64,000 nucleotides of DNA from Lichina pygmaea. Its lineage: Eukaryota > Ascomycota > Lichinomycetes > Lichinales > Lichinaceae. The DNA lies in contig OY730173.1 of assembly GCA_963422465.1 (NCBI GenBank), positions 3,224,001-3,288,000 of the forward strand, written 5' to 3'. Positions 38,601-50,132 of the stretch are shown here, in pieces. Under the pieces are notes generated by a model. The model did not search any database. It saw only the letters and a program-made list of their open reading frames with translations, and was not told where the DNA came from. Made by a program: the position numbers and the translations under genes. The first letter of the stretch is position 1. Each line of letters opens with the position of its first letter.

Positions 38601-38721
38601 AATACCCGACGCGCTGGACCGAGATACCCGTGACGATGCGGAGAAGCGCAAAGAGTACGAAGGACGAGAGGTAGAGAAGAATCAACACGCCTAAGATAAA
38701 AGTCGGGTGATACAGCGCCAT
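29604..38721 (-). CDS. FMP27: Fmp27/BLTP2 (Hobbit/SABRE) bridge-like lipid-transfer protein
   Basis: Very long ER-anchored protein of the bridge-like lipid-transfer family, thought to form a hydrophobic groove moving phospholipids at ER-plasma membrane contacts. Exons read as complement(29604..29729, 29827..32883, 32932..33074, 33130..33985, 34037..34437, 34497..38721); introns of 97, 48, 55, 51 and 59 nt all keep phase, giving 2,935 residues, normal for fungal Fmp27. Residues 8-28 form an N-terminal membrane anchor (TFILGVLILLYLSSFVLFAL). The family signatures GFWDKIRLSFHSRIDVAW (near 1380) and ESWPPWVPLEIMFDFHIDPF (from about 2170) are present. Splices restore HLMLKG-SRDPYVVTDYGAG, MSPDN-DPRRIQCDIIRSRL and GDASE-PHGGFMHNALTR. 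The tail is Ser-rich and likely disordered. The largest gene of the window; convergent with RRP5. Confidence 0.93.
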
Positions 38722-40856
38722 GTCAGCGGCCCTTCACGTATGGCACCGACTCTGTCAACCACCGACAAGCCGAACTGCGGCCTTTGTCGAGTTTCCAACG
38801 CCGACGATGCTTCATTTCACTCAGGATAGTCCAGTGCATTCCCTGATCCAGGAGCCGCCGAAGAGCGTTGCGGGGTGACAGAGATCTTTCGACGACCCGA
38901 CGACGAGGCCGCTAGGAGGCCAAACAAAACCAGCTGTTTTCGCGACGGTCATGCCAACTCAAAATTGTTCAAATTCGACACGCAAGGCGTTCTGGAGAAG
39001 TTAAGCTTTCCAAGTGATGGTATCAGAGGCGATCCCTCCGACGGCTCGTCGGCCCGACAGATATACCGACATGAGCTCACGTGACCTGTACGGTGCCCTA
39101 GGGAGGCTTATCGGAACAGCATTTCTGCTGTTACGTACGATACGCATCGTAGCCCTGAACAACTTCCTTGAGGCCGTTCTAGACATCCTCGAAAAGACAA
39201 GCTACGACAGTAATCAGTTTATACGACTGATGGATACTGGTACTGAGACAGCAACGGAGTTCATGGAAACAGCTTAAGGAGTCCAATGGGCTTCAATGCC
39301 CTTTTCTTTCTTCGATTGCAAGTCGAGCCTAAGCCTAAAGGTAGCTCTAGGTTGACTTATTGCATCCGATGATGTAAGATGGATTCGTGCGTGTGCTCAT
39401 GTACGACTTACAACTGTCTCCATCCTACCGTCCAAGCATACACTCGAGAAGGCCTGACTAGGGATCTGATTCAACGGATGCCCTATAACTTGCTCCACCG
39501 ATTAACCACCCTACTCTTGAACCCCTCTACTGTATGCAAATTGCCGTCGACGGTGTCGACTCGCGTTGAAGGAGAGCAACCAGGACTTTTGGCTCCGCGA
39601 GAACGGAAATGCGGTGCATTGCGGCGGTTGATTTGATCTCGCTTCTGGCAGTGGCGCAGACAGCAGTTGGACATCGCTTTGTCTTCCGCACATGGGGTGC
39701 TTACTCCCAAGATTGGCTGCAGTATCTGAACATCGTGGAGCCGGGGTGATTACCAAGTGGATATTCCGGCTCGCTCAAGTTTCAGGAATTCCAAAAGTGA
39801 CCGAAGAGCGAGTCAGGTCGAATCATGGGCGTCTTGGCATATCTGACTTCCCACTACGTACACTCGTACGTATGTATCCATGTATGTGCTGGTCACGGCT
39901 TCAACTACGGTACCGTACGGCACTCGAGTCTCAGATTGCACTATTGTGGGTTGCCAGCCGGGACAGGGGTTGACGTGCAGAGGGCAGCCCGAATCGAAGG
40001 TCGCAAGGGTTCCTTCAGAGTGCGTATCACGATCGAATGTGCACTTGATAATCAGTTTGGGCTTAGGACGAGACACGAGGTAGTACATACGTAAACTGTC
40101 ATGTGATGGTCGAAACTCAAGAGTTTTGAGAATGTACTACCCATGCGGCTCTGCTTCTCCAGATCCAAGGGCTATCCACACACGTGCCACAGGGGTCGGC
40201 ATTTGTGAAGTTACTCGTACAGTAAGGCTACCTAGAGCACTGTATTGCCACAGCCCAAGTTTAGGTCGTTAATTATCAAGATATACAGAGAAATTACAAA
40301 AGTCTATGTACACTCTTGTACAGGATTGACTTTAGGCACATACGTTACATCCATCTAGATGTTAGTAATGCGACTGCAGTACCGGGAAGAACTGGCGATC
40401 TTGTCGCATTACTTATGCCCCTTGCGACTAACATCATGCTAGGGCGTACACAGACTTTTGTCGTGACTCTATACTGTACGTATGTCGCTCGTCGAATCAT
40501 GACTGCGTTCCAGCAATTTCCTGACTTATGCCTACAAACACACTTTTGAGCCAGAGACTCATAATACACAAACTCTTGGCAAAGCGTGTGAGATACGGGA
40601 ATTTTAGGAAAGTGAAGGGGGAAAATTTGACCGAGAACGAGCAAGAAACGATACCTCTAACGTCTTCCTCCGCCACAAACGGTCGACCTTGATCTATCAC
40701 TGTCAACTCGCACGTCTACGGCAATCAAAGACCTCTACGGTCGAATCGCGCGATCGTCGGTACTAGCTGGAGATTTATCTTCAGCCCTGATCCGAACCCT
40801 TCGCACGACAGGGCTTCTAGATCACCCCGGGTCGTCTCGACCCAGCCTTCGCAATC
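38722..40856. other. Divergent intergenic region FMP27 / TIF3
   Basis: About 2.1 kb upstream of both FMP27 and the eIF4B gene. Short open frames such as 38875-39084 show no domain or coherent exons. TACGTA/GTAC palindromes cluster at 39855-39920. Nothing else recognised. Confidence 0.55.
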
Positions 40857-43025
40857 ATGGGTGGGTGCTTCCTCGCGGATGTCGTGGGAGTGTTACGAAG
40901 TCGCTCTGGGGCTTACAGTTGTCCTCTACGACGTCTCACGGTGTATCGGGGAGCTACTTGGCTGACGTGGGTGTGCCAACAGCTCCAAAGAAGGCCCAGC
41001 CCCAGAAGATGTCCCTAGGGGACTTCCTCACGGATGAAAGTGAGCGCCAGCGAATTTTGCACGGTCTGTCCAGACGTATTTGGTCATGCTAAACAGTTTC
41101 CTTTTCTACAGCGCTGGGTTCCTGGGCCGATGAGATGGAGAGTATGCCACTGGCTCGTGAGTGCATCCGTTGACGTCACACAATGGCAACTGGTTCTGAT
41201 TGCGTCCTCTCTAGCAAGCGGTGCGTGATAGGGTGGTCGTTCCGACAGTAACATCTGGCTGGAGACATGGAGAGTCTGACATTCGCTGTCAGCTGCACAC
41301 ACGGGATATGGCGAACGGCGAGCTTTCAGCACGACTGATCGTTACGGATCTGGATCTGGATTCAACGGTCTGCCTGAGCCCCTCTCTTCCTGACACCTGC
41401 TCCTTCAATCGAGGGCTTTTTCTGATGGCACGCCACTGCAACAGACCGACCTTCGTTTAACCGAGAACAATTGCCCTTGCCAGACAAGCCCCCTTTCACC
41501 GCTCACATTGGCAATCTACCTTTCGACCTCACCGAGTCAGAAGTTGGAGACTTCTTCGCCAGCTGCTCCGTGACGAATGTGCGTATCGTGGAGGATCGGG
41601 TGGAGAGGAAACCCAAGGGCTTTGGCTATGTCGAGTTCGCGACTCTGGATGGGCTCAAGCGGGCCCTCGAACTGAACAGCTCTCAGTTCAGCGGGAGAAG
41701 CATCCGGGTCAGCGTTGCCGAACCTCGTAAGTGCCGGATTGTGTATCGGAGCCTCATCTTAAAAAGGTTCGACAATCCCTGCTCACACGAACCGCTTCCA
41801 AACAGCCAAGGACCGCGGCGAAGTTCGTGAAATCAACGACTGGACCCGCAAGGGGCCCCTTCCGCCGCTGCCAACGGACCAGCGGCGGACGTCGGATCGA
41901 GCCTTTGCCTCGCGAAACTACGACAATCTGTCGGATGCCGGCAGCGATCGCGGCGAGCGTCGCCGGCCCTTCGAACAGGGTGACGGCAAGGTTCGCGACT
42001 TCTCGAACTGGGAGCGAAAAGGTCCACTTTCGCCTTTGACGCCAAGCGGATCCACCGCAGGAGACTTCAGTCGCCCTCGGACCCGTGAAGGACCGCGTGA
42101 AGGCCAGCGCGAAGGACCGCGCGACGGACCGCGTGATCGTCGAACCTCTCCAGCCTGGGGCGAGGCTCGGTCTCAGGACGGTTCGCGTCCACCCCGCAAG
42201 GAGTTTCAAGAGAAGCCTTCCACAGACCGAGCACCGTCCGCGGCGGACATGGACAGCCAATGGAGGGCGCGCATGCGGCCAGATGCGCCGAGCAAGTCTT
42301 CGACGCCGCCGCAGGAGAAGAGCGACCCGCCTTCGCCGGCCGCACCATCGGCCGCACCGGCTACGCGACCGAGGCTGCAGCTTCAGAAGCGTACCGTATC
42401 CGAGCACGAGACAACGTCGCCATCCGGTTCGACGGCGGCCTCGGACTCTAAGCCCAGCCCCTTTGGCGGCGCCCGACCGATCGACACCTTCGCGCGCGAG
42501 AAGGAAATAGAGGAGCGGAGACAGCTGGCGCTCCGACAGAAGCGCGAGCAGGACGAGAAGAAGCGTGCCGCTAGCAAGGCCGCCACACGGGACCAGAGGG
42601 CCGCTGCTCCCGTCGAAGAGGCCAAAGCGAAGGAGAACGGGGACGCGCAAGCGTCAACGCCGACGGCAACCCCTGTCGGCACGGCCAGCAACTTCGCGCT
42701 CCTCAATCGAGTCCACGACAAGGAGAACGGGGCTCAGGTGCAGCAGGCGGACCAAGAGGACGAGCACAAGGGCGAGAAGAGTAAGACCGAGGGCGAGAAC
42801 GGCCGGATCGTCGACGACAAAGAAGTCAAGCCTCGCGAGATCGTCCGAGAGATGCCATCGGAGAGGAACAAGGACGCTGGCAACAGCAGCGGCGTCGAGA
42901 GGAAGACGGCCGACAGCGCGACGACCAGCGCCGATGCGCTCGAGGAGGACGGATGGAGCACGGTCAGCAAGGTCAGAAACAACCGTCGGGGTGGCAGCCA
43001 GGCGGCTCGGGCCATCGCGTCATGA
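40857..43025 (+). CDS. TIF3: Translation initiation factor eIF4B (Tif3/Sce3-like), six exons
   Basis: RNA-binding factor that stimulates eIF4A helicase activity during mRNA scanning. Exons read as 40857..40860, 40983..41039, 41112..41156, 41293..41367, 41445..41726, 41806..43025 (560 residues). The first coding exon is just ATGG; splicing gives MAPKKAQPQKMSLGDFLTDE, then TLGSWADEMESMPLAP, then YGERRAFSTTDRYGSG, the order expected for fungal eIF4B. The RRM follows (RNP2-like AHIGNLPFDL, RNP1 KGFGYVEF), then repeated acidic/basic DRGE..DWTRKGPLPPL and DFSNWERKGPLSPL motifs, an Arg/Glu-rich stretch and a charged C-terminus ending with EEDGWSTVSKVRNNRR. Introns are 122, 72, 136, 77 and 79 nt. The donor of the fourth intron is GTCTGC, weaker than the rest, so that junction is the least certain; it must be spliced because a TGA follows in frame. 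Confidence 0.9.
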
Positions 43026-44432
43026 CCGAGAGACGGCAAACCGTCATCGTCCAGTCCATTGGCTGGCATCGCTCGGGCACGACGTGTCGGCGAACGTCAG
43101 GCTATACGGGCTCTCTCCCGCCGCATTCGCCGCCCTCCATTTTCCCTTCCCTCTTCCCTTGTCCCGGTTTTCATATCCCCTACCTCGGATGGCGTCCGGC
43201 ATACACGGGGCATCTTCCATCTTTCCCATGCAGCTCGTCCCTATCGATCACCGCAGCAGCCTTGATTCGCTACTGGGCGGTTGACTGCCACGATCTCCTC
43301 ATGGGGAAGTCACCGCCTTGAGGGTTTTGAGATTGAGCGCCTCTCTGGTACCGGAGACCGTGATCGTGTCAAAAATACGGTATATCTGACCCCCCAGAAC
43401 TTGGATAGGCTCTCGACCTCGGGCTTGCCCGTCTTCCTTACCTTTGTTCGGACCACGTCTTCTTTTTCCGATGGGCATGGCGGGGTGGAGATCTTCTGCG
43501 TCATCTGCTCGCGTCGGTAGGCCAAGTTCAGCAGGGGGAAGGAGAGTGCCTCTTCAAAGCTCTCCACTAAAATATGTATGGGATCCTATGCATTCATTCC
43601 GCATGCTGGCTACGTTCAGACTAGAGCTCCACTCTGCTCGCGCATGTTCTGGTGCCTTTCTTCCCTTCTTTCTCTCTCCCTCTTTTCCATGTCCGTGACT
43701 CCGTCTGCTGGGACAATGGAGGCGGACCTTTCATGGTGTGAATGACTCGGAATCACAGCATGGGTTAATACGAGGTACTGTCGAGCCTCTATATCGCCCT
43801 TCGAGCCCAGTCATCCTTGTTCTGTAGAAATCTCCAGCCCTTCAGGCTTTTTTAGTGGTCGTGAAACTGGGTCCTAGAAGGAATGGTATTGCTGCTGAGC
43901 CAAGCAAGACTGGTGATCGGCGTGATGACTGAACCTCGTGGCTCTTAATCACCGACTGCCATCCTGATTGTCTTGGGTTCCATGTCGCCTCTCGTGCCTG
44001 TGCGCCAGCAAGCTCTCATGGTTCTGAACATTGAAACAGATATATACGAAGCGATACGTATCAAAAGTTGTTGTAATCTGATATTCTCATCGACAGGTCA
44101 CACTTGCAGCATCTTGAACCGCCACCAGGCGATCACTTCTGACGCACGCTTTTAGCTTTCCCCTTGTGCCCCGACTTCCATTCCTGGCCCCTGGGCCGGT
44201 GAGCATCCGCGCCGGTTTTCTGCGTCGTACACCTTCCTATCATGGCCAACAACCACTATTACCACTACTGCCACGTATAACAGAGGATAGATACCCAGCT
44301 TCGCTTCTATTCATCAGACACCACTACCGGTACAGCCGTCTTGCCTGAGGGCATGACCTTGCGCGGACCCTCACTAAACCCCGCCAACTGAACTGAATTG
44401 GACCATACAAGGACCTTCTGCAACAGTTACAC
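43026..44432. other. Intergenic region TIF3 / SEC2-like
   Basis: About 1.4 kb, TIF3 3' region and SEC2-like upstream region in the same orientation. Pyrimidine-rich patches at 43120-43160 and 43650-43690. No gene supported. Confidence 0.6.
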
Positions 44433-45492
44433 ATGTCCGTCACGGTCACCCTACCATCAACAGCATCCGCTGCCTCGTCGCCACGCGGTCTTTCATCGCC
44501 CCGCTCCGTCTTTTTTCAGCGCTGTCCAAAATGCGGCGAAGGCCTTGGCGGCTCGCCGCATTCCAGCTTGCACGCGGCATCGAGTCAGAGAGACCAAGAT
44601 GCTGCGCAACAGTACCAAGAACAGCAGCGTCAGAAGGAACAGCAGCAACAAGAAGCGCGGCAGGAAGAGCACCGAAAGCAGGTAGAGGAACTTGAGGGCC
44701 AGATCAAGATCTTGACCGAGAGGGCAACCACAGCAGGTACGGGACGCGGGTCTCGAGGCTGATTCGGGCATCTCCACGGAGGAAGCTGCTGACATTTCCT
44801 CGCCGGTGCTTGCTACAGTCGATCGACTGGCAGACTCGGAAGATGAACTGAACCGACTGAGAGCCGTTGTCCGGCAGCAGCAACGCAACCAGAATCCGAA
44901 CCCCTCGTCCTCATCTGTCCTCCCAAATCCATCTGCCAATGACTTCAGCGCACCACCATCCTCGCCATCACAACAACCTCCTCAACTCGGTCGGCCTTTG
45001 TCAGCGAACCCCACCACCACCAATGATAGCGCTGCCGGCGGAACGCAGTCGCGTCTCTCGTCACTGCTCTCGACGCGGCGTTCGGCGTCAACGTCGTCGA
45101 CCGCGGCATCGCAAGCAATCTCTCTCCCGACGTCGGCGGCTCCTGCGGCCCTCCAGCTACCGTCTTCCTCCACAAACAGCGCTAGCACCTCCCACAAACT
45201 ACCAAAAAACGCCAACGACCTCCGCGAAGCGCTATGCAGGGAACAAGCACTACGGCAACAGGCCGAGGGGAAGCTGTCACAGGCGAGCAGCGAGCTAGAA
45301 GAGCTCTCGTCGCAGCTTTTCCAGCAGGCCAATGAGATGGTCGCCACCGAACGCAAGGCCCGCGCAAAACTCGAGGAACGCGTCGAGATCCTCGAGCGTC
45401 GAGACCGAGAGAAGCGAAAACGTCTCGAGCGTCTCGAGGGCGCCGTCGCGAGGGTCGAGAGGGTAAGGAGTTTGTTGGCGGAGAAGACTTGA
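44433..45492 (+). CDS. SEC2: Sec2/Rabin8-type GDP/GTP exchange factor, coiled coil
   Basis: Sec2 proteins activate the Rab Sec4/Rab8 on secretory vesicles through a parallel coiled coil. Exons read as 44433..44736 and 44819..45492 (325 residues); the 82-nt intron (GTACGG..TACAG) joins TERATTA to VDRLADSEDELNRLRAVV. A CPKCGEGL patch near the N-terminus precedes a Gln/Glu-rich helix with heptads, then a Ser/Pro/Thr-rich insert of about 100 residues, then the most conserved block near the C-terminus: SSELEELSSQLFQQANEM, VATERKARAKLEERVEIL and ERRDREKRKRLERLEGAVAR, matching the exchange region of Sec2. Yeast Sec2 is 759 residues, so this protein lacks the long regulatory C-terminal part; it could instead be a short Sec2-domain paralogue. 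Confidence 0.8.
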
Positions 45493-47395
45493 GGAAGACG
45501 TGGGCGAGGGGGCCAGCGGGAGGGGCGTGTACGTCTTTGCTGGAGGCCGAGGCTGTCTACGGCCCCTTCCCCAGTGTTCTATATCGGTCGAGTGATGAGT
45601 CAGGTTATCATCTCATTCTTTTTTCCCTGCTACTACTTTGTCATCATGCAGAGCGCTCTCATTGTGCATTTAGCGATGAGATTCAAGCAGGTGATGGCAT
45701 CGCCGACCAACAAAGAATCGACTCTATTTATACTGCACCATCACTCTATCGGCACCCTAGTTCTGGTTCCCCTCCAATCACCCTGTCAATACCCTGGTTC
45801 CAGTGCTAGGGCCGCCACCCACAGGGCCCCTCGAGAAAGAACTCTGGAGTTTGGACGACGTACTCTTCCCTCATGGCCGCCACTACCACTGCTACCACAA
45901 TCGCCGCCGTCTCTGAGGAGGACATAGGGGTTCTATCAAAGGAGAGCAGGTGACGGGACTTGGTACGTAAGTACGGTAGTACTGTACGTCCAGTCCCTGT
46001 GGACCTCGTGATACAGCTCGACAAGTACCGTACGGTAAGTACCAGTACCTATAGTGGTACTGGTATCACCGGGTGTACTTCCGTACCGGTACCGTACTCT
46101 TTATACGTACAGTAATTTATACTTGAGTCGCTGGTCACGTGATTGATATCTAGACCGCTATCTGGACGACCATGTGACACAAATAACTCGACCACCAAGG
46201 GAAAGCAGAACATGAGAAAATCACAGATAAGACCCACAGACCAGCAGTCGGACTGCGAGGTGCTCGAATCCATGGCTTTCTATAGCTCAATTCTCACGAT
46301 ACGATGTTATATTCTGACCATCCTTGAGGACTCTTCTGAGTAGCTCTACCCTAACGTGCGTCGTCACTCTGACGGAACGCCTGGGACACGTTCTGCCTTC
46401 TATAATTATAGCATCCGATAATCATTGCTTCGAACATCAAGCCTTGAGCGAGATTTCGTTCGAGGGGAATCTACCTTCCACCAAAACTGGCATCCTCGTG
46501 GTTGGCCTTATGGCCTGCCTTATGGCCTGGGTTCAGCGACATACAGCACCGCTCAACTTCTATATTAGGATCCTAAAGGGGCAGCCTACACGGTGATTGT
46601 GCTCATGAACGACTCAAATTTCAGTAATTCCTCACAACGAAAGTACTGGGTATCGGGCTTCGTCGGGTTGGTCTTTCCCAAAAGCGCCAAGAAGAAATTC
46701 AAAATAGTCTGACTTACTATAGCTATTTGAATTAGCAGCCCTTCCGGATCAGCGTACATCGACGCCAACACATAGATTGTTGTTGATTTGCTGGTCGACT
46801 TCGTTAGACTGTCGGGAAATCTGCGGCAGGCAAGGTCCTGCCTCACATTGAATTACCACTACGTATCTTTCAAGTTCGCTTGGCTTTGGAACCAGGCGGG
46901 AACAAGCTCCCAGATATGTACTACACCCGAGTTCCTGGCTTGCTTGCACAAGATGTTGATAGGATTCATCTGCAAGGCAATCGTTTCTATTATTCCACTA
47001 ACACCTTCCATTGACAGTTAAGAGCTTTACATGTGGTCTTCAGGATAAATCCTTCGAACGCCCTCGGCTGAGGATTAAATCCTATTTTTTTGATTTTTGA
47101 TTTGATTCTTACACTGATTTGGCTGTTAAGCCATGCAGAACTTCTTGAAGGATTTTTGTCTCTGGTAGACTTGACTCGGGGACCTCACGCATTTACCGTA
47201 CACCCCGTGGTTTGTAGTGTACGTACTGTGGGAAAACCCCAAACCCCGTAGGGGAAATAGGAAAACCACAGTAATGAGGGTCTTGTGGATCTTGACGGAT
47301 ATTGGGTGAGCTATTTCTTGGGGGTTTTCATACATCTTGCGAGGAGTACATCTTAGACAAGTTCTATGAATCTCGGGGGTTTTTGTGGCAGAATG

Positions 47396-47524
47396 TGGGG
47401 TGGGTCAGATTCGAACTGACGACTAGTTTAGTCAGGTTCTCCAGGCCTGACACCACTAGTTCCGGGTCATGGGTGCCACGTAGTGGGAAACTCTCACCAG
47501 CTTCCCGCTACACCATGCCGCCCC
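47396..47524 (-). ncRNA. tRNA-like / Pol III promoter-like block, possibly a tRNA-derived SINE relic
   Basis: On the minus strand, TGGTGTAGCGGG (47504-47515) fits box A, and a T-arm GTCAG-TTCGAAT-CTGAC (47404-47420) carries box B. GGGGCGG and CCACCCC at the ends pair in 6 of 7 positions. Between the boxes lies a strong hairpin (GTCAGG/CCTGAC inside ACTAGT/ACTAGT). The boxes are about 85 nt apart and the D and anticodon arms do not fold cleanly, so this is not a normal tRNA; a Ser/Leu-type tRNA with intron, a tRNA pseudogene or a SINE head are all possible. Confidence 0.35.
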
Positions 47525-48357
47525 TTTAAATCCTATATTTACTGAGTACTTTTCGGTACCCCTAACGAAAAAGTAGCAATCCCGAAACCTCCCCACGCTC
47601 TCCTACCCTCGCTTATCTGTTCCCGCTTCCCTACCCGCGGCGTTACTTGTGTTTCCTGAGGTACAAGTCAAGCAGAACCAGAAGAAGGCTGACAGAGCTA
47701 CTACTAGAGCAAACATCTTGAAGCTCAGGGTCAAGAAAGTGCCAGTCTTGACCGCGCACGACCCTATGAATATCCAGGATCCATTCGTGGATCTCTGCCT
47801 TTCAAGTGAGCCTCTCTACAGTCGGCCAAAAATAATAGGGAGCAAACCCAAGATGTGTCAGGCACTTCGGTCGAGTCGGTGGTCTTGAAGCACACCAAGC
47901 TTGGCAAGGCCAGTAGACATTCAGTCAAGCACCAGGTGGAATACACCCAGCAAGATCTATACGTCCTCGAAACGTAGTTGTGGCTGGTATATTACCACCT
48001 CGACTGTTATCAAATAGAAGTTAAGTATACTAATCGGACTCCAATAGCCGACAGCCATGGAGCTAGTGGAGGGGCAAATACTCCACATACACCAAGGGTC
48101 GATCATCTCCTGATGAATTAAGTCATGTTAACACTACTTCTTTGTATGTTACTTCGCTTCTTCTGTCACAACTACGCAGCCTGGCGACACCGGCAACCCC
48201 ACCAACTCTGTCCCTCCCTGAGTAAGGGATCTCGAGGTTCTGCTGCTACAGACCTCTTTCTTTGTTCTATCGTTACCCCAGCAGTTTACCGCCCTATAGG
48301 GTGTGTGGGACAATGAGGTTTTTCGCCCTTAGGGCTCTTTTGCTTCCATACCGTACC

Positions 48358-48695
48358 CGATCACGTGACGCTCGATATCAGTCAACGCTCACTTAACCCA
48401 CCGAGGACCCCCTCGACAATTTTGGAAATAACTCGACAACCAGCAGTCAGAATCATCTCAAATTTGGATATGAGATAGAGCAGTATATATAGAAAAGATA
48501 TTGAGCAGCGGAATTCTAGTATACGGAGTATGATAGCTTCTTTGTGACGTGATGATGTAAATACATGTTCAGGACCTTGTCATCTTCCTACCCCTTGTTG
48601 CTGTCACCAACGTTGGGAGAAGCCTTTTTGGCTGGTGGGAAAGATTCTTTCATAGACCTTTCAGCCTTCTGAACTTGTCTTTCTCCTTCTAATCA
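48358..48695 (-). repeat. Copy 3 of a diverged dispersed repeat (inverted relative to copies 1 and 2)
   Basis: Read on the minus strand, this block aligns along its length with 49456-49785 and 49795-50132: a KESFPP-like coding trace, then an (A)AGCTATCAT..TACTAG block, then a sequence ending GTCGAGGGGGT..GAGCGTCACGTGATC. Best viewed as a fossil end of an old transposable element, possibly LTR-type; family not assigned. Confidence 0.6.
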
Positions 48696-49455
48696 CTTCT
48701 TGACTTCTCTATTAGCTATCTTTTTTACTTACTTTTCTGTCTTCTTTTCTTGCACTTGTTACTACGCACTTTTTCCTACCATCAAAGCCTATTGATAAGG
48801 AACACAACTGGCTAAGTCTATAACTTATATGAAAGCTTTTTCCAAGCTTGTATCATTCTCTTTAGTCTTATTCGTGAATAATAGACTAAATTTTGTTGAT
48901 TTTTCAAACACTATTGCTATGGGGCATGCCTAGTGTGACGTGCACATACCTCTTCACCCAAGAGATTGTCAGAGACCACCTGCCACCCGCCACCTGCCAC
49001 TTTGGACAGGCCGGGCCAGGAAGGCACCATATTTGGTAGATGGATAGCTCGGCTTGAGAGATCTCAAGCTGATCAATCAATCAACCTCTTGATGTTAGTT
49101 TTTTCATCCCTTTAACAGAAAAATACTTCCAGGAACTTGGAGAAGAAGAAGTGACAAGGAAAATAACTTAATCTACTTGAAGGATATGATGTCAGTTACA
49201 AGTTTTTGCTCTGATAGTATTCACTATGCAGGAGAAAATGTGTGATCAACTATTGTATTAACAATGGTTTCTACCTAGCGAGAGAGTAGTAGCTATATAG
49301 ATAGCCACTCTCAGGAGTAGCCTGACTACAACAAACAACAAGACCAGTACTCTGATGTATCCTGAATAGTCAGTAACACCTCCAATCACCCAAGTTAAAG
49401 TTGGCAGTTTGTGACTCTGGTTGTACATAGTTAAGCAATCCAATGATCAGATAGG

Positions 49456-49785
49456 AGAAGAACAGAAGGTTCAGGAAAGCTCAGCTACTATTAAGAACTC
49501 TTTTCCACCAAGTAATAAGACCTGTCTTATTAAAAATGCCGGAAAAAAGTAGAATTCAGAAAAGGAAGCTCTAAAACTGACTTCACATGACCAAGTCTTG
49601 AGCAAGCTATCATCCTGTGTACACTAGACTTCTAATGCTCCCTATCTTTTTTATATATTCTCATCCACCACATATTCAAGTCTGAGACTATTCTGACAAA
49701 GACTTGTTGTGATATTCAAGTTTTTATCAAGGTAGTCACCAACTGAGTGTTGAGTGATACCAAGTGTTATGTAATTGACTATAGT
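49456..49785 (+). repeat. Copy 1 of the diverged repeat
   Basis: Aligns head-to-tail with the next copy. Shared landmarks are GAAGGTTCAG near the start, TTTCCACCAAG, CTGACTTCAC, GTACACTAGA and a T-rich tract before the end. Clearly diverged from copy 2, by eye at roughly a third of positions, mostly toward A and T. Confidence 0.6.
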
Positions 49786-49794
49786 ACGCAGACT

Positions 49795-50132
49795 GCAGAG
49801 AAAGAGAAGGTTCAGAGATATTCAGAGCCTATCGAGGAATCATTTCCACCAAGCCAGGAAGGTCCTGTTGTTGAAGATGACGGAGATAAGTTGAACTCCA
49901 GGAAGGACAGTCTCAAACTGACTTCACGTGGCCGGGTTATGAAGAAGCCATCATGTTTTGTACACTAGATTTCTATTGCTCAATATCTCTTCTATACATG
50001 CTGCTCTATCACATATCCAAATTTGAGATGATTCCAACAAATATCTATTGAGTTATTCAATTTTTTGTCGAGGGGGTGCTTGGTCGCTCAACCGAGCGTT
50101 GGGTGATAACGAGCGTCACGTGATCGACTACG
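49795..50132 (+). repeat. Copy 2 of the diverged repeat
   Basis: Least AT-shifted copy. It carries an open stretch ending LKLTSRGRVMKKPSCFVH, followed by GTACACTAG and a segment ending GTCGAGGGGGTGC..GAGCGTCACGTGATCGAC. Coding tail, G-rich tract and palindrome-containing end suggest the 3' part of an old retroelement, but this is inference. Confidence 0.6.

Noticed and set aside
38875-39277. Overlapping short open frames upstream of FMP27
   Set aside because: No domain and no link to neighbouring exons.
47200-47290. CTGTGG..CCACAG inverted arms with CCCC/GGGG inside
   Set aside because: Short arms, loop too long, no copies seen; not distinguishable from chance.
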